A stretch of 13,365 nt of DNA from an uncultured bacterium. Its GTDB lineage: Bacteria; Bacillota; Clostridia; Oscillospirales; Acutalibacteraceae. The stretch is taken from contig CAMFFI010000013.1 in assembly GCA_945949625.1 (NCBI GenBank), forward strand, positions 1-13,365, written 5' to 3'. The position numbers and the translations under genes were made by a program. The stretch's first letter is position 1; each line of letters starts with the position of its first letter. The notes under the pieces were generated by a model. That model did not search any database. It was not told where the DNA came from and worked only from the letters and a program-made list of their open reading frames with translations. Positions 6,710 through 13,365 of the stretch are shown piece by piece.

Positions 6710-6738
6710 TTTACAAAACGGCCTTTATATGTTAAAAT
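6710..6738 (+). promoter_or_regulatory. Sigma-A-type promoter for the lipoprotein gene at 6759
   Basis: TTTACA at 6710-6715 and TAAAAT at 6733-6738 are separated by 17 bp, each one or two mismatches from consensus. The predicted transcription start near 6745 would leave a leader of only about 14 nt, which just includes the AGAGG site. A second TATAAT at 6680-6685 has only a weak -35 (TTTCAG, 17 bp upstream); it could give a longer leader instead. Either way the lipoprotein gene appears to be transcribed separately from the phage operon. Confidence 0.5.
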
Positions 6739-6758
6739 CAAATAAAGAGGTGTAAAAT

Positions 6759-7217
6759 ATGACAAAAAAAATAATTTCAGCCGCTATGGTATTAGTAATG
6801 CTGTGCTTATGCCTTGCCGGCTGCGGATGCGAATCAAAACCACAGGCTAACCCGGATACCGATGATGTTGCAAAGCAAAAGGTTGAGGAGCTGATGGAGA
6901 ATTTTAAAAATGCTCTTAATAACCATGACACAAATGCTTACAAAAACTTAACCACAGACACAATGAGGTCATCTGACAACGATATTAACAATTGTTTTGA
7001 CCAGATTGAAGAGTTCATTTTGTGGGAAATTGCATTTAATTCAAAAGAACAAAACGGTACAACCTATGAAATTCCTATTCACTATTACGTAACCTTTTCA
7101 AAGGAGTACAAGGGAAGTCAGTATAAAACCGGTATCAACAATATGACGGATATTTTCATTATTGTAAAAGACGGCGACAGTTATAAGCTGGACAATATCA
7201 GAAGATTAGGTCACTGA
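6759..7217 (+). CDS. Small secreted lipoprotein, unknown function
   Basis: A 152-aa lipoprotein. The signal sequence is 'MTKKIISAAMVLVMLCLCLA' followed by G and C22, so the lipobox is LAGC and the mature protein would be anchored to the outer face of the membrane. The mature part begins with a short polar linker ('ESKPQANPDTDD') and a helix 'VAKQKVEELMENFKNALNNH'. It continues with a helical-then-beta body ending 'IVKDGDSYKLDNIRRLGH'. That layout (helix with 'f..al...D...y..l', then strands and a 'v.kdg..ykl..i' hairpin) is typical of NTF2-like (DUF4878-type) lipoproteins, which I offer as a tentative fold. AGAGGTG precedes the ATG. It lies 92 bp after the fibre gene but has its own promoter and terminator. 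It is most simply a host gene, though a prophage-borne surface protein is possible. Confidence 0.75.
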   Translation: MTKKIISAAMVLVMLCLCLAGCGCESKPQANPDTDDVAKQKVEELMENFKNALNNHDTNAYKNLTTDTMRSSDNDINNCFDQIEEFILWEIAFNSKEQNGTTYEIPIHYYVTFSKEYKGSQYKTGINNMTDIFIIVKDGDSYKLDNIRRLGH

Positions 7218-7225
7218 TAATAAAA

Positions 7226-7261
7226 AACAAGGAGCTTTGAGATGTTTCAAAGCTCCTTGTT
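7226..7261. terminator. Strong 15-bp hairpin terminator between convergent genes
   Basis: Perfect inverted repeat: AACAAGGAGCTTTGA at 7226-7240 and its complement at 7247-7261, with a 6-nt loop. It lies 9 nt after the lipoprotein stop. The T-rich tail is on the minus-strand side (complement of the A run before 7226), so as an intrinsic terminator it fits best for minus-strand transcripts. Its position also suits the end of the plus-strand lipoprotein mRNA. Confidence 0.75.
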
Positions 7262-7289
7262 GAATGGTTATTTTAAAATGTTTGAGTAA

Positions 7290-7319
7290 AATAAAAGGTC
7301 CTGTTAAGGACCTTTTATT
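7290..7319. terminator. Bidirectional intrinsic terminator
   Basis: AATAAAAGGTCC (7290-7301) and GGACCTTTTATT (7308-7319) form a perfect 12-bp stem with a 6-nt loop TGTTAA. T-rich sequence follows the GC core on both strands. It lies 12 bp beyond the stop codon of the minus-strand gene ending at 7331, and downstream of the lipoprotein gene on the plus strand, so it can serve both. Confidence 0.8.
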
Positions 7320-7330
7320 ATTTAGTCTGA

Positions 7331-8209
7331 TTAATGTTTATAGTGACTTCCACCGTTTACATTCCTTGGCAGCTGAATATCTGCTGTGTCCCCCATACGA
7401 TGTTTTGATGCAAATTTAGGTTGTTTTGTTCTTTTGCCGGAATAATTATCACCGTAATCATTTCTCGGTCGCTGAGCCGAAGAATAATTGCCTGATTTTC
7501 CCTTTGGCGCAGTTCCTGCATAAGCATATTTATTCTTTTTGTTTAATGCAGAAAGTACAACATAGCCAATTCCAAGAATAGACAGTATTATTAAGCTTGC
7601 TCCCAGAATTAACATCCAGATACCGTTATCTGCTGAGCTTGTATTCTTTTTAATAAAATTAAAGTCATCTCCGCCGCCGGTATCGGTTGCATTTTCAAGG
7701 CTTTTTGCAATTGCGTTCCAGTCATTATCGGAAAGTTCATTTACATCAATTTTATCGTTTGACTTATACAAATCAGATTGAGACGCAGCCTGTGTTTCAG
7801 TAATTTCATAATTATATTCGGATACATAATCATCATTTTCGTTATTGTTGCTGTAATCAGAACTGTTGTTGTCAGAGTAGTAATTATTTTCCGAATTATT
7901 ATATGAATTGCCGTTGTCGCTATTATAATTATTCTCATTAGTGCCGTTGTTATAATCTTCATAACCGCTGTTTGAATTGTTATTATCATCATTACCTGAA
8001 CTTGATGAAGTACCGCTGCTTCCCGGGTCTTCAGTAGGCGGAGCTTCAGTTACAACCGGGTCTTCTGCAGGCGGCTCAACCGGTTCTGATTCGCTTGCAC
8101 CGCCTTCGCCGGGATTAACATCATCAACAGCAAAGCAGGTTATAGAAAATGCCGAAAGACAAATAATCAGCGTAAGAAATAAAGCTATCAGTTTTGATTT
8201 TTTAGTCAT
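7331..8209 (-). CDS. Membrane-anchored secreted protein with Asn/Ser/Tyr-rich stalk, unknown function
   Basis: A 292-aa protein from the ATG at 8207-8209, chosen because AAAGGAG lies 8 nt upstream and a signal peptide starts there. A longer in-frame reading to 8479 runs through non-coding repeats. Layout: signal peptide 1-27 ('LIALFLTLIICLSAFSITCFA'-type core ending CFA); acidic Pro/Glu/Thr segment 30-62; very low-complexity Asn/Ser/Tyr/Asp/Gly region about 63-130; a more ordered acidic part 131-185 with 'LSDNDWNAIAKSLENA'; one transmembrane helix about 187-212 ('ILGASLIILSILGIGYVVL'); and a basic, polar C-terminal tail to 292. This predicts a type I membrane protein with an extracellular stalk and a cytoplasmic tail. 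There is no LPXTG motif. I do not recognise a family. The low-complexity part resembles cell-surface spacer regions of Clostridia. Confidence 0.75.
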   Translation of the reverse strand: MTKKSKLIALFLTLIICLSAFSITCFAVDDVNPGEGGASESEPVEPPAEDPVVTEAPPTEDPGSSGTSSSSGNDDNNNSNSGYEDYNNGTNENNYNSDNGNSYNNSENNYYSDNNSSDYSNNNENDDYVSEYNYEITETQAASQSDLYKSNDKIDVNELSDNDWNAIAKSLENATDTGGGDDFNFIKKNTSSADNGIWMLILGASLIILSILGIGYVVLSALNKKNKYAYAGTAPKGKSGNYSSAQRPRNDYGDNYSGKRTKQPKFASKHRMGDTADIQLPRNVNGGSHYKH

Positions 8210-8258
8210 CAAAGCACTCCTTTGCACTTTATTTGCATAAAAATATATGCTTTTTAAT

Positions 8259-8287
8259 AGTATAACACAAACATTTTTATTTTTAAA
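8259..8287 (-). promoter_or_regulatory. Extended -10 promoter for the stalk protein gene
   Basis: On the minus strand TGT immediately precedes TATACT (8259-8264), an extended -10 element. The -35 about 17 bp upstream (8282-8287, TTTAAA) is only a partial match. The leader is about 40-45 nt and contains a small hairpin GCATA/TATGC at 8235-8250 ahead of the AAAGGAG ribosome site. Confidence 0.5.
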
Positions 8288-8309
8288 GGGGTAATTTAAA
8301 TATTCTTTT

Positions 8310-8348
8310 AAAAGTCGAGTGCCTCGACACGCAATTCGGGCAGACAGA
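8310..8348. repeat. 39-bp direct repeat, copy 1 (with internal hairpin)
   Basis: This copy matches 8406-8444 at 36 of 39 positions; 31 nt from 8318 differ at one base only. Its core is GTGCCTCGACACGCAATT. In this copy the left part forms a perfect hairpin GTCGAG-TGC... with CTCGAC (8314-8328). No coding role is evident. It looks like a dispersed intergenic repeat unit. Confidence 0.8.
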
Positions 8349-8405
8349 TTGATGTTGAGAAGCCTTTTTTGCCCGACTGTTTCGCATCTGCTTTCTATAA
8401 AGCAA

Positions 8406-8444
8406 AAAAGTTTAGTGCCTCGACACGCAATTTGGGCAGACAGA
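8406..8444. repeat. 39-bp direct repeat, copy 2
   Basis: The second copy lies 96 bp after the first (start to start). The differences are CG to TT at its sixth and seventh bases, which breaks the GTCGAG/CTCGAC hairpin, and C to T in CAATTYGGG. The spacer between copies contains an inverted pair, CTTTTTTGC (8364-8372) and GCAAAAAAG (8402-8410), and a nested GCTTT/AAAGC hairpin (8390-8403). Two copies with a unique spacer of this size do not make a CRISPR array. Confidence 0.8.
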
Positions 8445-8556
8445 GCGGTTATAATTTGCAAAATAGTTGCCAGAGTCAAATGTTATAACAAATATTTAAG
8501 AGAAATAGGGACATCCCTTGAGCTGTCATAAAGCTAATAAATCATTTATCAAAAGA

Positions 8557-8581
8557 AAAAAGCCGCACAAAGCGGCTTTTT
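8557..8581 (-). terminator. Intrinsic terminator of the SurA-like lipoprotein gene
   Basis: AAAAAGCCGC (8557-8566) pairs with GCGGCTTTTT (8572-8581) around a 5-nt loop. Read on the minus strand it starts 12 nt after the stop codon and is followed by a run of T residues. The flanking A and T runs would also allow some termination on the plus strand. Confidence 0.85.
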
Positions 8582-8593
8582 ATAAAATACATT

Positions 8594-9769
8594 TTATTCT
8601 TCGGTTGAAGCAGCGGTAGTTGCCTCTGTTGTAGGTTCAACAGGAACAAAGAACATATCAGGGTCATATCTGTTAACCTGTGCAGAGTTAATTTCAACAT
8701 CAAGAGATACAGCTATCTCGTCAATGTAATTGTTAAATTCATCAGATTTCATTTCTGACAATACATTTGAACGGTTAGTTGAATCACTTATGTAAGAATC
8801 TGCTGCGTCATTGATTTTGCCTTTGTAGATAAGATAAATCTGGGCTGAATCTCCGTCGCCTACCTGTAATGTTTCAGCGGTGCCTTCCTTCATTTTTTTG
8901 AGCTTTTCTTTAATTTCATCGCCGATTGAGCTGTTTTCAAGGTTTTCGGTAGCAGACTTTGAGGTGTCCTCTGTAATGCTGTTTGCTTTCATATATTCAG
9001 ACACTGCGTCCCCAAAAGCTTTTCCGCCTGTTATTTGCTCAGCGTACTGCTTCAGCTCGTTTTCAACCTTCTTTTTATCATCATCGCTTAAGGCTGTGTT
9101 TGTAGAATTTCCTGAGTCGTCTGTTTCAGTTGTATAAAGATTTACGGGAAGATATTTATAGTCGGTGTAGTTTTCTTTTACATAGCTTTTAAGCTCGTCA
9201 TCTTTAACTTCTTTTGCGCCGCCTTTTCCGTACAGGGCATTAAACAAAGCGGACTGTTTTGCCATTGCTTCATAAGATGATGTATAGAAACTTTCAAAGG
9301 AAACTCCGTAAGGTTCCAATTTTTTGCTCAACGGGTCAAAATAACCGTAAGATGCGTAAGCGCCCATATCCCAAGTGCTTTGCGCTGTTTTTTTAGCTTC
9401 ATCCTTAGTTGCGGTATCAAGAGTTATATCGTATTTTGCAAGCTCGCTGTCAACAGCAAGAATACTCTTTGTGATTTTATCAGCTTCTTCAAGAATCCAA
9501 TCCTTTGCTACCTTTTTATTGCCGTCGTCATCGGTAATCTCAAGGCTCATAAATGATTTGTCAGAGCTGTAATCCTCATTTTTTTCAGCATAGGACTGTG
9601 CCTGTGAATAAGCCTGATATAAGGAATAAATATACACGCCTATTGAAAGCTGGTCATCACCGTATTTGTAGCTCCATTCCTTTGATAAGCTGATTGGTGT
9701 GCAGCCTGCACTGAGAACAATCATAACAGCCGCTAAAAGTACTGCGGCAACCTTTTTAAACGGTTTCAT
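8594..9769 (-). CDS. SurA/PrsA-like (trigger-type N-domain) lipoprotein without visible rotamase domain
   Basis: A 391-aa lipoprotein from the ATG at 9767-9769. That start is preferred over the ATG at 9779-9781 because the AAAGGATGG site abuts the latter but is correctly spaced from the former. The signal peptide ends VLSAGC, with Cys23 as the lipid-modified residue; Ser at -3 is slightly unusual. The mature part starts 'YGDDQLSIGVYIYSLYQAYS' and is almost wholly helical, with charged coiled stretches ('SDDDKKKVENELKQYAEQI', 'GDEIKEKLKKMKEG'). It ends in a Thr/Ala/Glu-rich tail. Clostridia commonly carry a SurA/PrsA-type foldase next to mfd, and the N-terminal pattern fits that family. However, I see no parvulin signatures (no 'ASHIL', 'GGdLG' or 'GyHii' segments). 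A chaperone for exported proteins is likely; prolyl isomerase activity is doubtful. Confidence 0.72.
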   Translation of the reverse strand: MKPFKKVAAVLLAAVMIVLSAGCTPISLSKEWSYKYGDDQLSIGVYIYSLYQAYSQAQSYAEKNEDYSSDKSFMSLEITDDDGNKKVAKDWILEEADKITKSILAVDSELAKYDITLDTATKDEAKKTAQSTWDMGAYASYGYFDPLSKKLEPYGVSFESFYTSSYEAMAKQSALFNALYGKGGAKEVKDDELKSYVKENYTDYKYLPVNLYTTETDDSGNSTNTALSDDDKKKVENELKQYAEQITGGKAFGDAVSEYMKANSITEDTSKSATENLENSSIGDEIKEKLKKMKEGTAETLQVGDGDSAQIYLIYKGKINDAADSYISDSTNRSNVLSEMKSDEFNNYIDEIAVSLDVEINSAQVNRYDPDMFFVPVEPTTEATTAASTEE

Positions 9770-9827
9770 ATTTTTTACCATCCTTTATAAAAGTTTAATA
9801 AAGTACAAAAACTGAACGTACTTTCTA

Positions 9828-9856
9828 ATTATACACAAACTTTTTGCTTATGTCTA
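9828..9856 (-). promoter_or_regulatory. Near-consensus sigma-A promoter for the SurA-like lipoprotein gene
   Basis: On the minus strand TAGACA (9851-9856) and a perfect TATAAT (9828-9833) are spaced by exactly 17 bp. Transcription should start near 9821, giving a leader of about 50 nt. An inverted repeat AAAGTAC (9800-9806) / GTACTTT (9818-9824) lies across the predicted start. It could be an operator or a leader hairpin, but this is speculative. The gene is thus expressed independently of mfd upstream. Confidence 0.75.
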
Positions 9857-9999
9857 TATTTTTAATGAAAAATCACACAAATTACAAAATTTTAACCAAA
9901 TAAAAGGGAAAATCCTCTGCATTTTTAAGGCAGACGCAGTTACATTACATTTTAAACAGCTTAAAAATTGTATATTAATCAAAAATTTCCATAAGCCTT
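9857..9999. other. Rest of the mfd-lipoprotein intergenic gap
   Basis: This AT-rich stretch lies between the lipoprotein promoter and the mfd stop codon. I see only weak imperfect inverted repeats and no stem followed by a T run on the minus strand, so the 3' end of the mfd transcript is not evident. No open frame with a ribosome site is present. Confidence 0.5.
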
Positions 10000-12900
10000 T
10001 TACTTAATGTCGAAAATTTCTTTAAGTGAGTTCATAGGCTCGGTATTTTTTTCAAATTTAACGGCTACATAAGGCTTGTTGCCGGCATTAAGCATACTTC
10101 GTCCTTTGAATTTGCTTAAAAGCATTGAAACGCTTTCGCTTTTAATATCCTTAACATACAGTAAAATGGTGCTTTCATTCTGCTTGATTTCGTAAATCCC
10201 CATTTTGTTTGCTTTGTTTCTGATTGCTGCAATATCAATAAGCCCCAGTACAGCCTGCGGAATCGTACCGAAACGGTCGATAAGCTCGTCTTTTACGTCA
10301 AGACTGTCCTCATTGGTGCGAATATCGGCAATTCTTCTGTAAATATCAAGTCTTTGAGAAAGATTTGAAATATAGCTTTCGGGAATATGAGCCTGAACAG
10401 CTACATCAATCAGACAATCAATGTCCTTACTTTCGCTGACTTCGCCTTTTTCCTCCTGAATTGCCTCGCTTAAAAGCTTAAGGTACATATCGTAGCCAAC
10501 GTCCTCCATATGACCATGCTGCTGTGCGCCTAAAATATTGCCTGCTCCCCGCAGTTCAAGGTCGCGCATTGCAATTTTAAAGCCGGAGCCGAATTCGGTA
10601 AATTCCCTGATAGCCGTAAGACGCTTTTGGGAAATATCCGAAAGAACCTTTCTCGGATTAAAGGTAAAGTAAGCATAGGCTCGTCTTGCACTTCTGCCAA
10701 CTCTTCCTCTTATCTGATGAAGCTGGGAAAGTCCCATACAGTCGGCATTTTCTATAATCAGTGTGTTTGCGTTAGGCAAATCAACGCCGGTTTCGATAAT
10801 AGTAGTGCATACAAGCAGGTTTACTTCCTGATTAAGCATCTTTTCCCATACTTCCGAAAGCTCTTTTTCATTCATCTTGCCGTGAGCAACGGCAATTTTA
10901 GCCTCCGGAACCATTGCGCCAAGCTTTGCAGCCTTATCAAGAATAGTTTCCACCTTATTGTAAAGATAGAATACCTGTCCGCCGCGGCGTATTTCCTTTC
11001 TTATTGCCTCGCAGATGATTCCGTTGTCGTGCTCAAGCACATAGGTCTGAACAGGATGTCTGTTCCGAGGCGCTTCCTCCAGAACCGACATATCCCGTAT
11101 TCCGCTCATAGCCATATTAAGAGTGCGGGGGATAGGTGTTGCAGAAAGCGTGAGCACATCTACGTTTTTGCAAACCTCCTTAAACCGTTCCTTTTGTGCA
11201 ACTCCGAAACGCTGTTCCTCGTCAATAATTGCAAGTCCTAAATCGTGGAATACAACATCCTTTTGAACAAGGCGATGTGTGCCGACTATTATGTCAATTT
11301 CTCCTCTTGCAAGCTTTTTAATAATTTCCTTTTGCTGTTTCGGTGTTCTGAATCTTGACAAAAGCTCAATTCTTACGGGATAATCCTCAAATCTTCGCAA
11401 AATTGTCTGATAATGCTGCCAGGCAAGAATAGTGGTAGGGCAGAGCAGGGCGCATTGTTTTGAGTCGCTTACGCATTTAAAGGCTGCTCTTAAGGCTACC
11501 TCGGTTTTACCAAAGCCGACATCGCCGCACAAAAGTCTGTCCATAGGCGCTGTTCTTTCCATATCCGATTTTATTTCATCACAGCACCTTAGCTGGTCCT
11601 GTGTTTCTTCAAATTCAAATCGGCTTTCAAAATCATGCTGCCATTCGTTATCGGCGGAAAAAGCAAATCCTTTTGCCTTCATTCTCTGTGCATAAAGCGC
11701 AGTAAGCTCCTTAGCCATATCCTTGACAGAGGATTTAACCCTTGCTTTAGCCTTTGACCAGTCGCTTCCGCCCAGACGGCTGAGCCTGACTGTTGAATTT
11801 TCTCTCGGACCGATATATTTTGCAACCATATCAAGCTGTGTTACTGGAACATACAGCACGTCCTGCTTTGCATATTCAATTTTTATATAGTCCTTAATAA
11901 CGCCGTGAACGTCAATTTTTTTTATTCCGCCGAAAATACCGATGCCGTGAGTACTGTGTACTACGTAATCACCTACCGTTAAATCGGAAAGGGAGTAAAT
12001 TTCCTTTCCGTTTTTCGGAGTTTTTCTTTTCTTTGTTTTTTGAGGAATATTGCTTAAGCCGTGACTGAACAGGTAAAAGCTTGTTTCGGGGTATTCAAAA
12101 CCGGAGCTTAAAGCACCCGGGAGAACGTAAATATTGCCCTTTTTGATTTCCGTAATATCTTTTGTAAGTATATTTGAAAATCCCTTTTCTTCAAGTGCCT
12201 CAGAGGTGTATTTTGCGGATTTTTCTGTTCCCGACAAAATAACAACACAGCTTTTTTCCAAATCAATGCCTTCCAAATCCTCAGTCATAACAGAAATTGA
12301 GCCGTTCCATAAAGGCAGCTGTTTGAAATTAAAGTTGACAAGCTCCGAAAGCTTAAAGTCAAAGCCGCCGTGAGCAAAGTTTTCAAGGCAGATAAGCTTT
12401 TTGGTTTCAAATAAATCAAGCGTGCTTTTAAAGGTACAGGAATATTCGTCAAAGCCTCTGCAAAGCACTCCTTCTTCAAATAATTCCGTTGTTGACTCTT
12501 TTTGCATAAACTCAAAGGACTTTGCTCTGTCCTTGATTTTTTGATATTCGCATAAAAAAATCAGAGAGTTATCCTCAAGATAGTCAAATAATGTGGCGGG
12601 ACGGTTGTAAATTACGGGAATAAATTTGTCCATATTTCCCATATGCAGACCGCTTCTGATTTTTTCAGCCTCTCTGAAAAGGATTTCCTTGGCTTTTTCA
12701 GCGTTTGAACCCTTTAAATAAGAGGCTTTTTTAATGATTTTATCAGCAAGGTCGTCCTGATTTTCCACAAGAACCTCGGTAGAAGGAGTAAGTAAAATTT
12801 CGTCTGCTTTTTCGTATCGCCGTTGAGTGTCAATTTCAAAATAATTAATATCGGTTATTTCATCGCCCCAGAATTCCACACGAACAGGATTTTTTCCGTC

Positions 12901-13365
12901 AGGCATAAAAAAGTCTAGAATACCGCCTCTTACAGCAAACTGTCCCTGACCGTCAACCTGGTCAAAACGCTTGTAGCCCATAAGGCTTAAAGCCTGAATA
13001 CAATTTTCAAGCTTTATGCTTTGACCGGTTCTGAGCTTTAAAACAGATTTTTTAAGCACCTGAGGGGGAATTGTGTATTGCATAGCGGCGTCTATACAGG
13101 AAATAACCACATCATAGTCGCCGTCAAGAATTTTTAACAGCACATTCAGCCTTTGATGCTCATAATCCATTGATTTTCCTTCAATGTCACGAAAATTAAA
13201 ATCCTTTACCGTATATACAAAGGCTCTTTTGCCCATAACGCACAAATCGTTGCACAGACTTTGAGCCTCCTGCTCGTCGCCTGCAATACAAAATGCTCTG
13301 CTGTTTTGCAAATGGCAGAGCGTGTTTATCATATTAGCCTTGTTTATTCCCGTAAGTCCCGTTGC
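10000..13365 (-). CDS. mfd: Transcription-repair coupling factor Mfd, N-terminus outside window
   Basis: Mfd removes RNA polymerase stalled at DNA lesions and recruits UvrA for nucleotide-excision repair. The frame stays open to the window edge ('ATGLTGINKAN' before the first internal Met at 13330-13332), so 1121 residues are visible and roughly 30-40 are missing. Visible residue positions, counted from the edge: UvrB-like domains 1-330 with 'GQFAVRGGILDFFMPDG'; RNA-polymerase-interacting CarD-like domain about 455-515 ('VGDYVVHSTHGIGIFGGI'); Walker A 'GDVGFGKTE' near 615; Walker B 'IDEEQRFGV' near 715; motif III 'LSATPIPRTLNMAM'; motif VI 'QIRGRVGRSARRAY' near 885; the TRG region 'RDLELRGAGNILG'; and a C-terminal TRCF domain from about 1000. 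All motor motifs look intact. A 218-bp gap without a clear terminator separates it from the downstream lipoprotein gene. Confidence 0.97.
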   Translation of the reverse strand, partial: ATGLTGINKANMINTLCHLQNSRAFCIAGDEQEAQSLCNDLCVMGKRAFVYTVKDFNFRDIEGKSMDYEHQRLNVLLKILDGDYDVVISCIDAAMQYTIPPQVLKKSVLKLRTGQSIKLENCIQALSLMGYKRFDQVDGQGQFAVRGGILDFFMPDGKNPVRVEFWGDEITDINYFEIDTQRRYEKADEILLTPSTEVLVENQDDLADKIIKKASYLKGSNAEKAKEILFREAEKIRSGLHMGNMDKFIPVIYNRPATLFDYLEDNSLIFLCEYQKIKDRAKSFEFMQKESTTELFEEGVLCRGFDEYSCTFKSTLDLFETKKLICLENFAHGGFDFKLSELVNFNFKQLPLWNGSISVMTEDLEGIDLEKSCVVILSGTEKSAKYTSEALEEKGFSNILTKDITEIKKGNIYVLPGALSSGFEYPETSFYLFSHGLSNIPQKTKKRKTPKNGKEIYSLSDLTVGDYVVHSTHGIGIFGGIKKIDVHGVIKDYIKIEYAKQDVLYVPVTQLDMVAKYIGPRENSTVRLSRLGGSDWSKAKARVKSSVKDMAKELTALYAQRMKAKGFAFSADNEWQHDFESRFEFEETQDQLRCCDEIKSDMERTAPMDRLLCGDVGFGKTEVALRAAFKCVSDSKQCALLCPTTILAWQHYQTILRRFEDYPVRIELLSRFRTPKQQKEIIKKLARGEIDIIVGTHRLVQKDVVFHDLGLAIIDEEQRFGVAQKERFKEVCKNVDVLTLSATPIPRTLNMAMSGIRDMSVLEEAPRNRHPVQTYVLEHDNGIICEAIRKEIRRGGQVFYLYNKVETILDKAAKLGAMVPEAKIAVAHGKMNEKELSEVWEKMLNQEVNLLVCTTIIETGVDLPNANTLIIENADCMGLSQLHQIRGRVGRSARRAYAYFTFNPRKVLSDISQKRLTAIREFTEFGSGFKIAMRDLELRGAGNILGAQQHGHMEDVGYDMYLKLLSEAIQEEKGEVSESKDIDCLIDVAVQAHIPESYISNLSQRLDIYRRIADIRTNEDSLDVKDELIDRFGTIPQAVLGLIDIAAIRNKANKMGIYEIKQNESTILLYVKDIKSESVSMLLSKFKGRSMLNAGNKPYVAVKFEKNTEPMNSLKEIFDIK

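Larger units (their letters stand above)
8210..8593. other. Non-coding intergenic region with promoter, repeats and terminator
   Basis: This 384-bp gap between two minus-strand genes holds the stalk-gene promoter and leader, the two 39-bp repeats with their folded spacer, and the terminator of the lipoprotein gene to the right. Short open frames across it on both strands simply read the repeat twice and lack ribosome sites, so I see no gene here. Confidence 0.7.

Noticed and set aside
7331..8209. Sortase-anchored wall protein
   Set aside because: No LPXTG-like motif precedes the membrane helix, and about 80 residues follow it, unlike the short tail of sortase substrates.
8310..8444. CRISPR array or phage attachment site
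   Set aside because: Only two copies, with three mismatches and a structured 57-bp spacer, no further units and no cas or integrase gene; the copies do not flank the phage operon.
8207..8479. A 90-residue N-terminal extension of the stalk protein on the minus strand
   Set aside because: It reads through the promoter and both 39-bp repeats (giving the repeated 'ACRGT' peptide), while a signal peptide and an AAAGGAG site mark the start at 8207-8209.
8319..8531. Plus-strand frame of 70 codons over the repeats
   Set aside because: The peptide is just the repeat translated twice, with no ribosome binding site and no recognisable domain.
9901..9999. Terminator for mfd
   Set aside because: Short complementary stretches are present but imperfect, with no stable GC stem followed by T residues on the minus strand.
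10627..11241. 204-codon plus-strand frame opposite mfd
   Set aside because: It is antisense to the conserved helicase motifs of mfd, with no family resemblance. Long antisense frames are common in such genes.

Overview
The window looks like low-GC Clostridia DNA, probably from the Ruminococcaceae/Oscillospiraceae. The evidence is AT-rich third codon positions, strong AGGAGG-type ribosome binding sites, Gram-positive lipoproteins, Mu/PBSX-style tail genes of the Firmicute kind, and mfd followed by a SurA/PrsA-like lipoprotein. I cannot name a genus from sequence alone.

Positions 1-6666 (+ strand) hold one tightly packed phage-structural operon of twelve genes. In order these are: the C-terminal part of an HK97-type major capsid protein; three small neck/connector genes; an unrecognised 123-aa protein; a 48-aa peptide; a LysM-tipped tube-initiator protein (XkdP / Mu gp43 type); a hub (XkdQ / gp44 type); a very short Mu gp45-type spike; a gp25/gp46-type wedge protein; baseplate protein J (gp47/XkdT); a gp48/DUF2313 protein; and a 156-aa fibre. 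Almost every junction is a 1-11 nt overlap or a short gap, so translation is probably coupled throughout.

The main observation is what is missing. In Mu and PBSX the sheath, tube, tape-measure chaperone and tape measure lie between the neck genes and the LysM protein. Here that interval holds only the 123-aa and 48-aa genes, joined without a break. The operon therefore appears to encode a capsid, neck and contractile-type baseplate with little or no tail shaft, unless those genes lie elsewhere. No integrase, repressor, holin or endolysin is seen in the window. The fibre gene ends about 90 bp before a lipoprotein gene with its own promoter, which suggests a domesticated or minimal particle, or a prophage edge. 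Terminase, portal and protease would be expected upstream of base 1.

Positions 6670-7320 hold that lipoprotein gene (+), with a good promoter and two strong hairpins shared with the convergent gene on the other strand. Positions 7331-8209 (-) encode a secreted/membrane protein with a long Asn/Ser/Tyr/Asp-rich stretch, one membrane helix and a basic tail. Positions 8210-8593 are non-coding: the promoter of that gene, two near-identical 39-bp direct repeats, and the terminator of the next gene. Positions 8594-9769 (-) encode a SurA/PrsA-like lipoprotein without a visible rotamase domain, with a near-consensus promoter at 9828-9856. Positions 10000-13365 (-) are mfd, the transcription-repair coupling factor, cut by the window edge just before its N-terminus.
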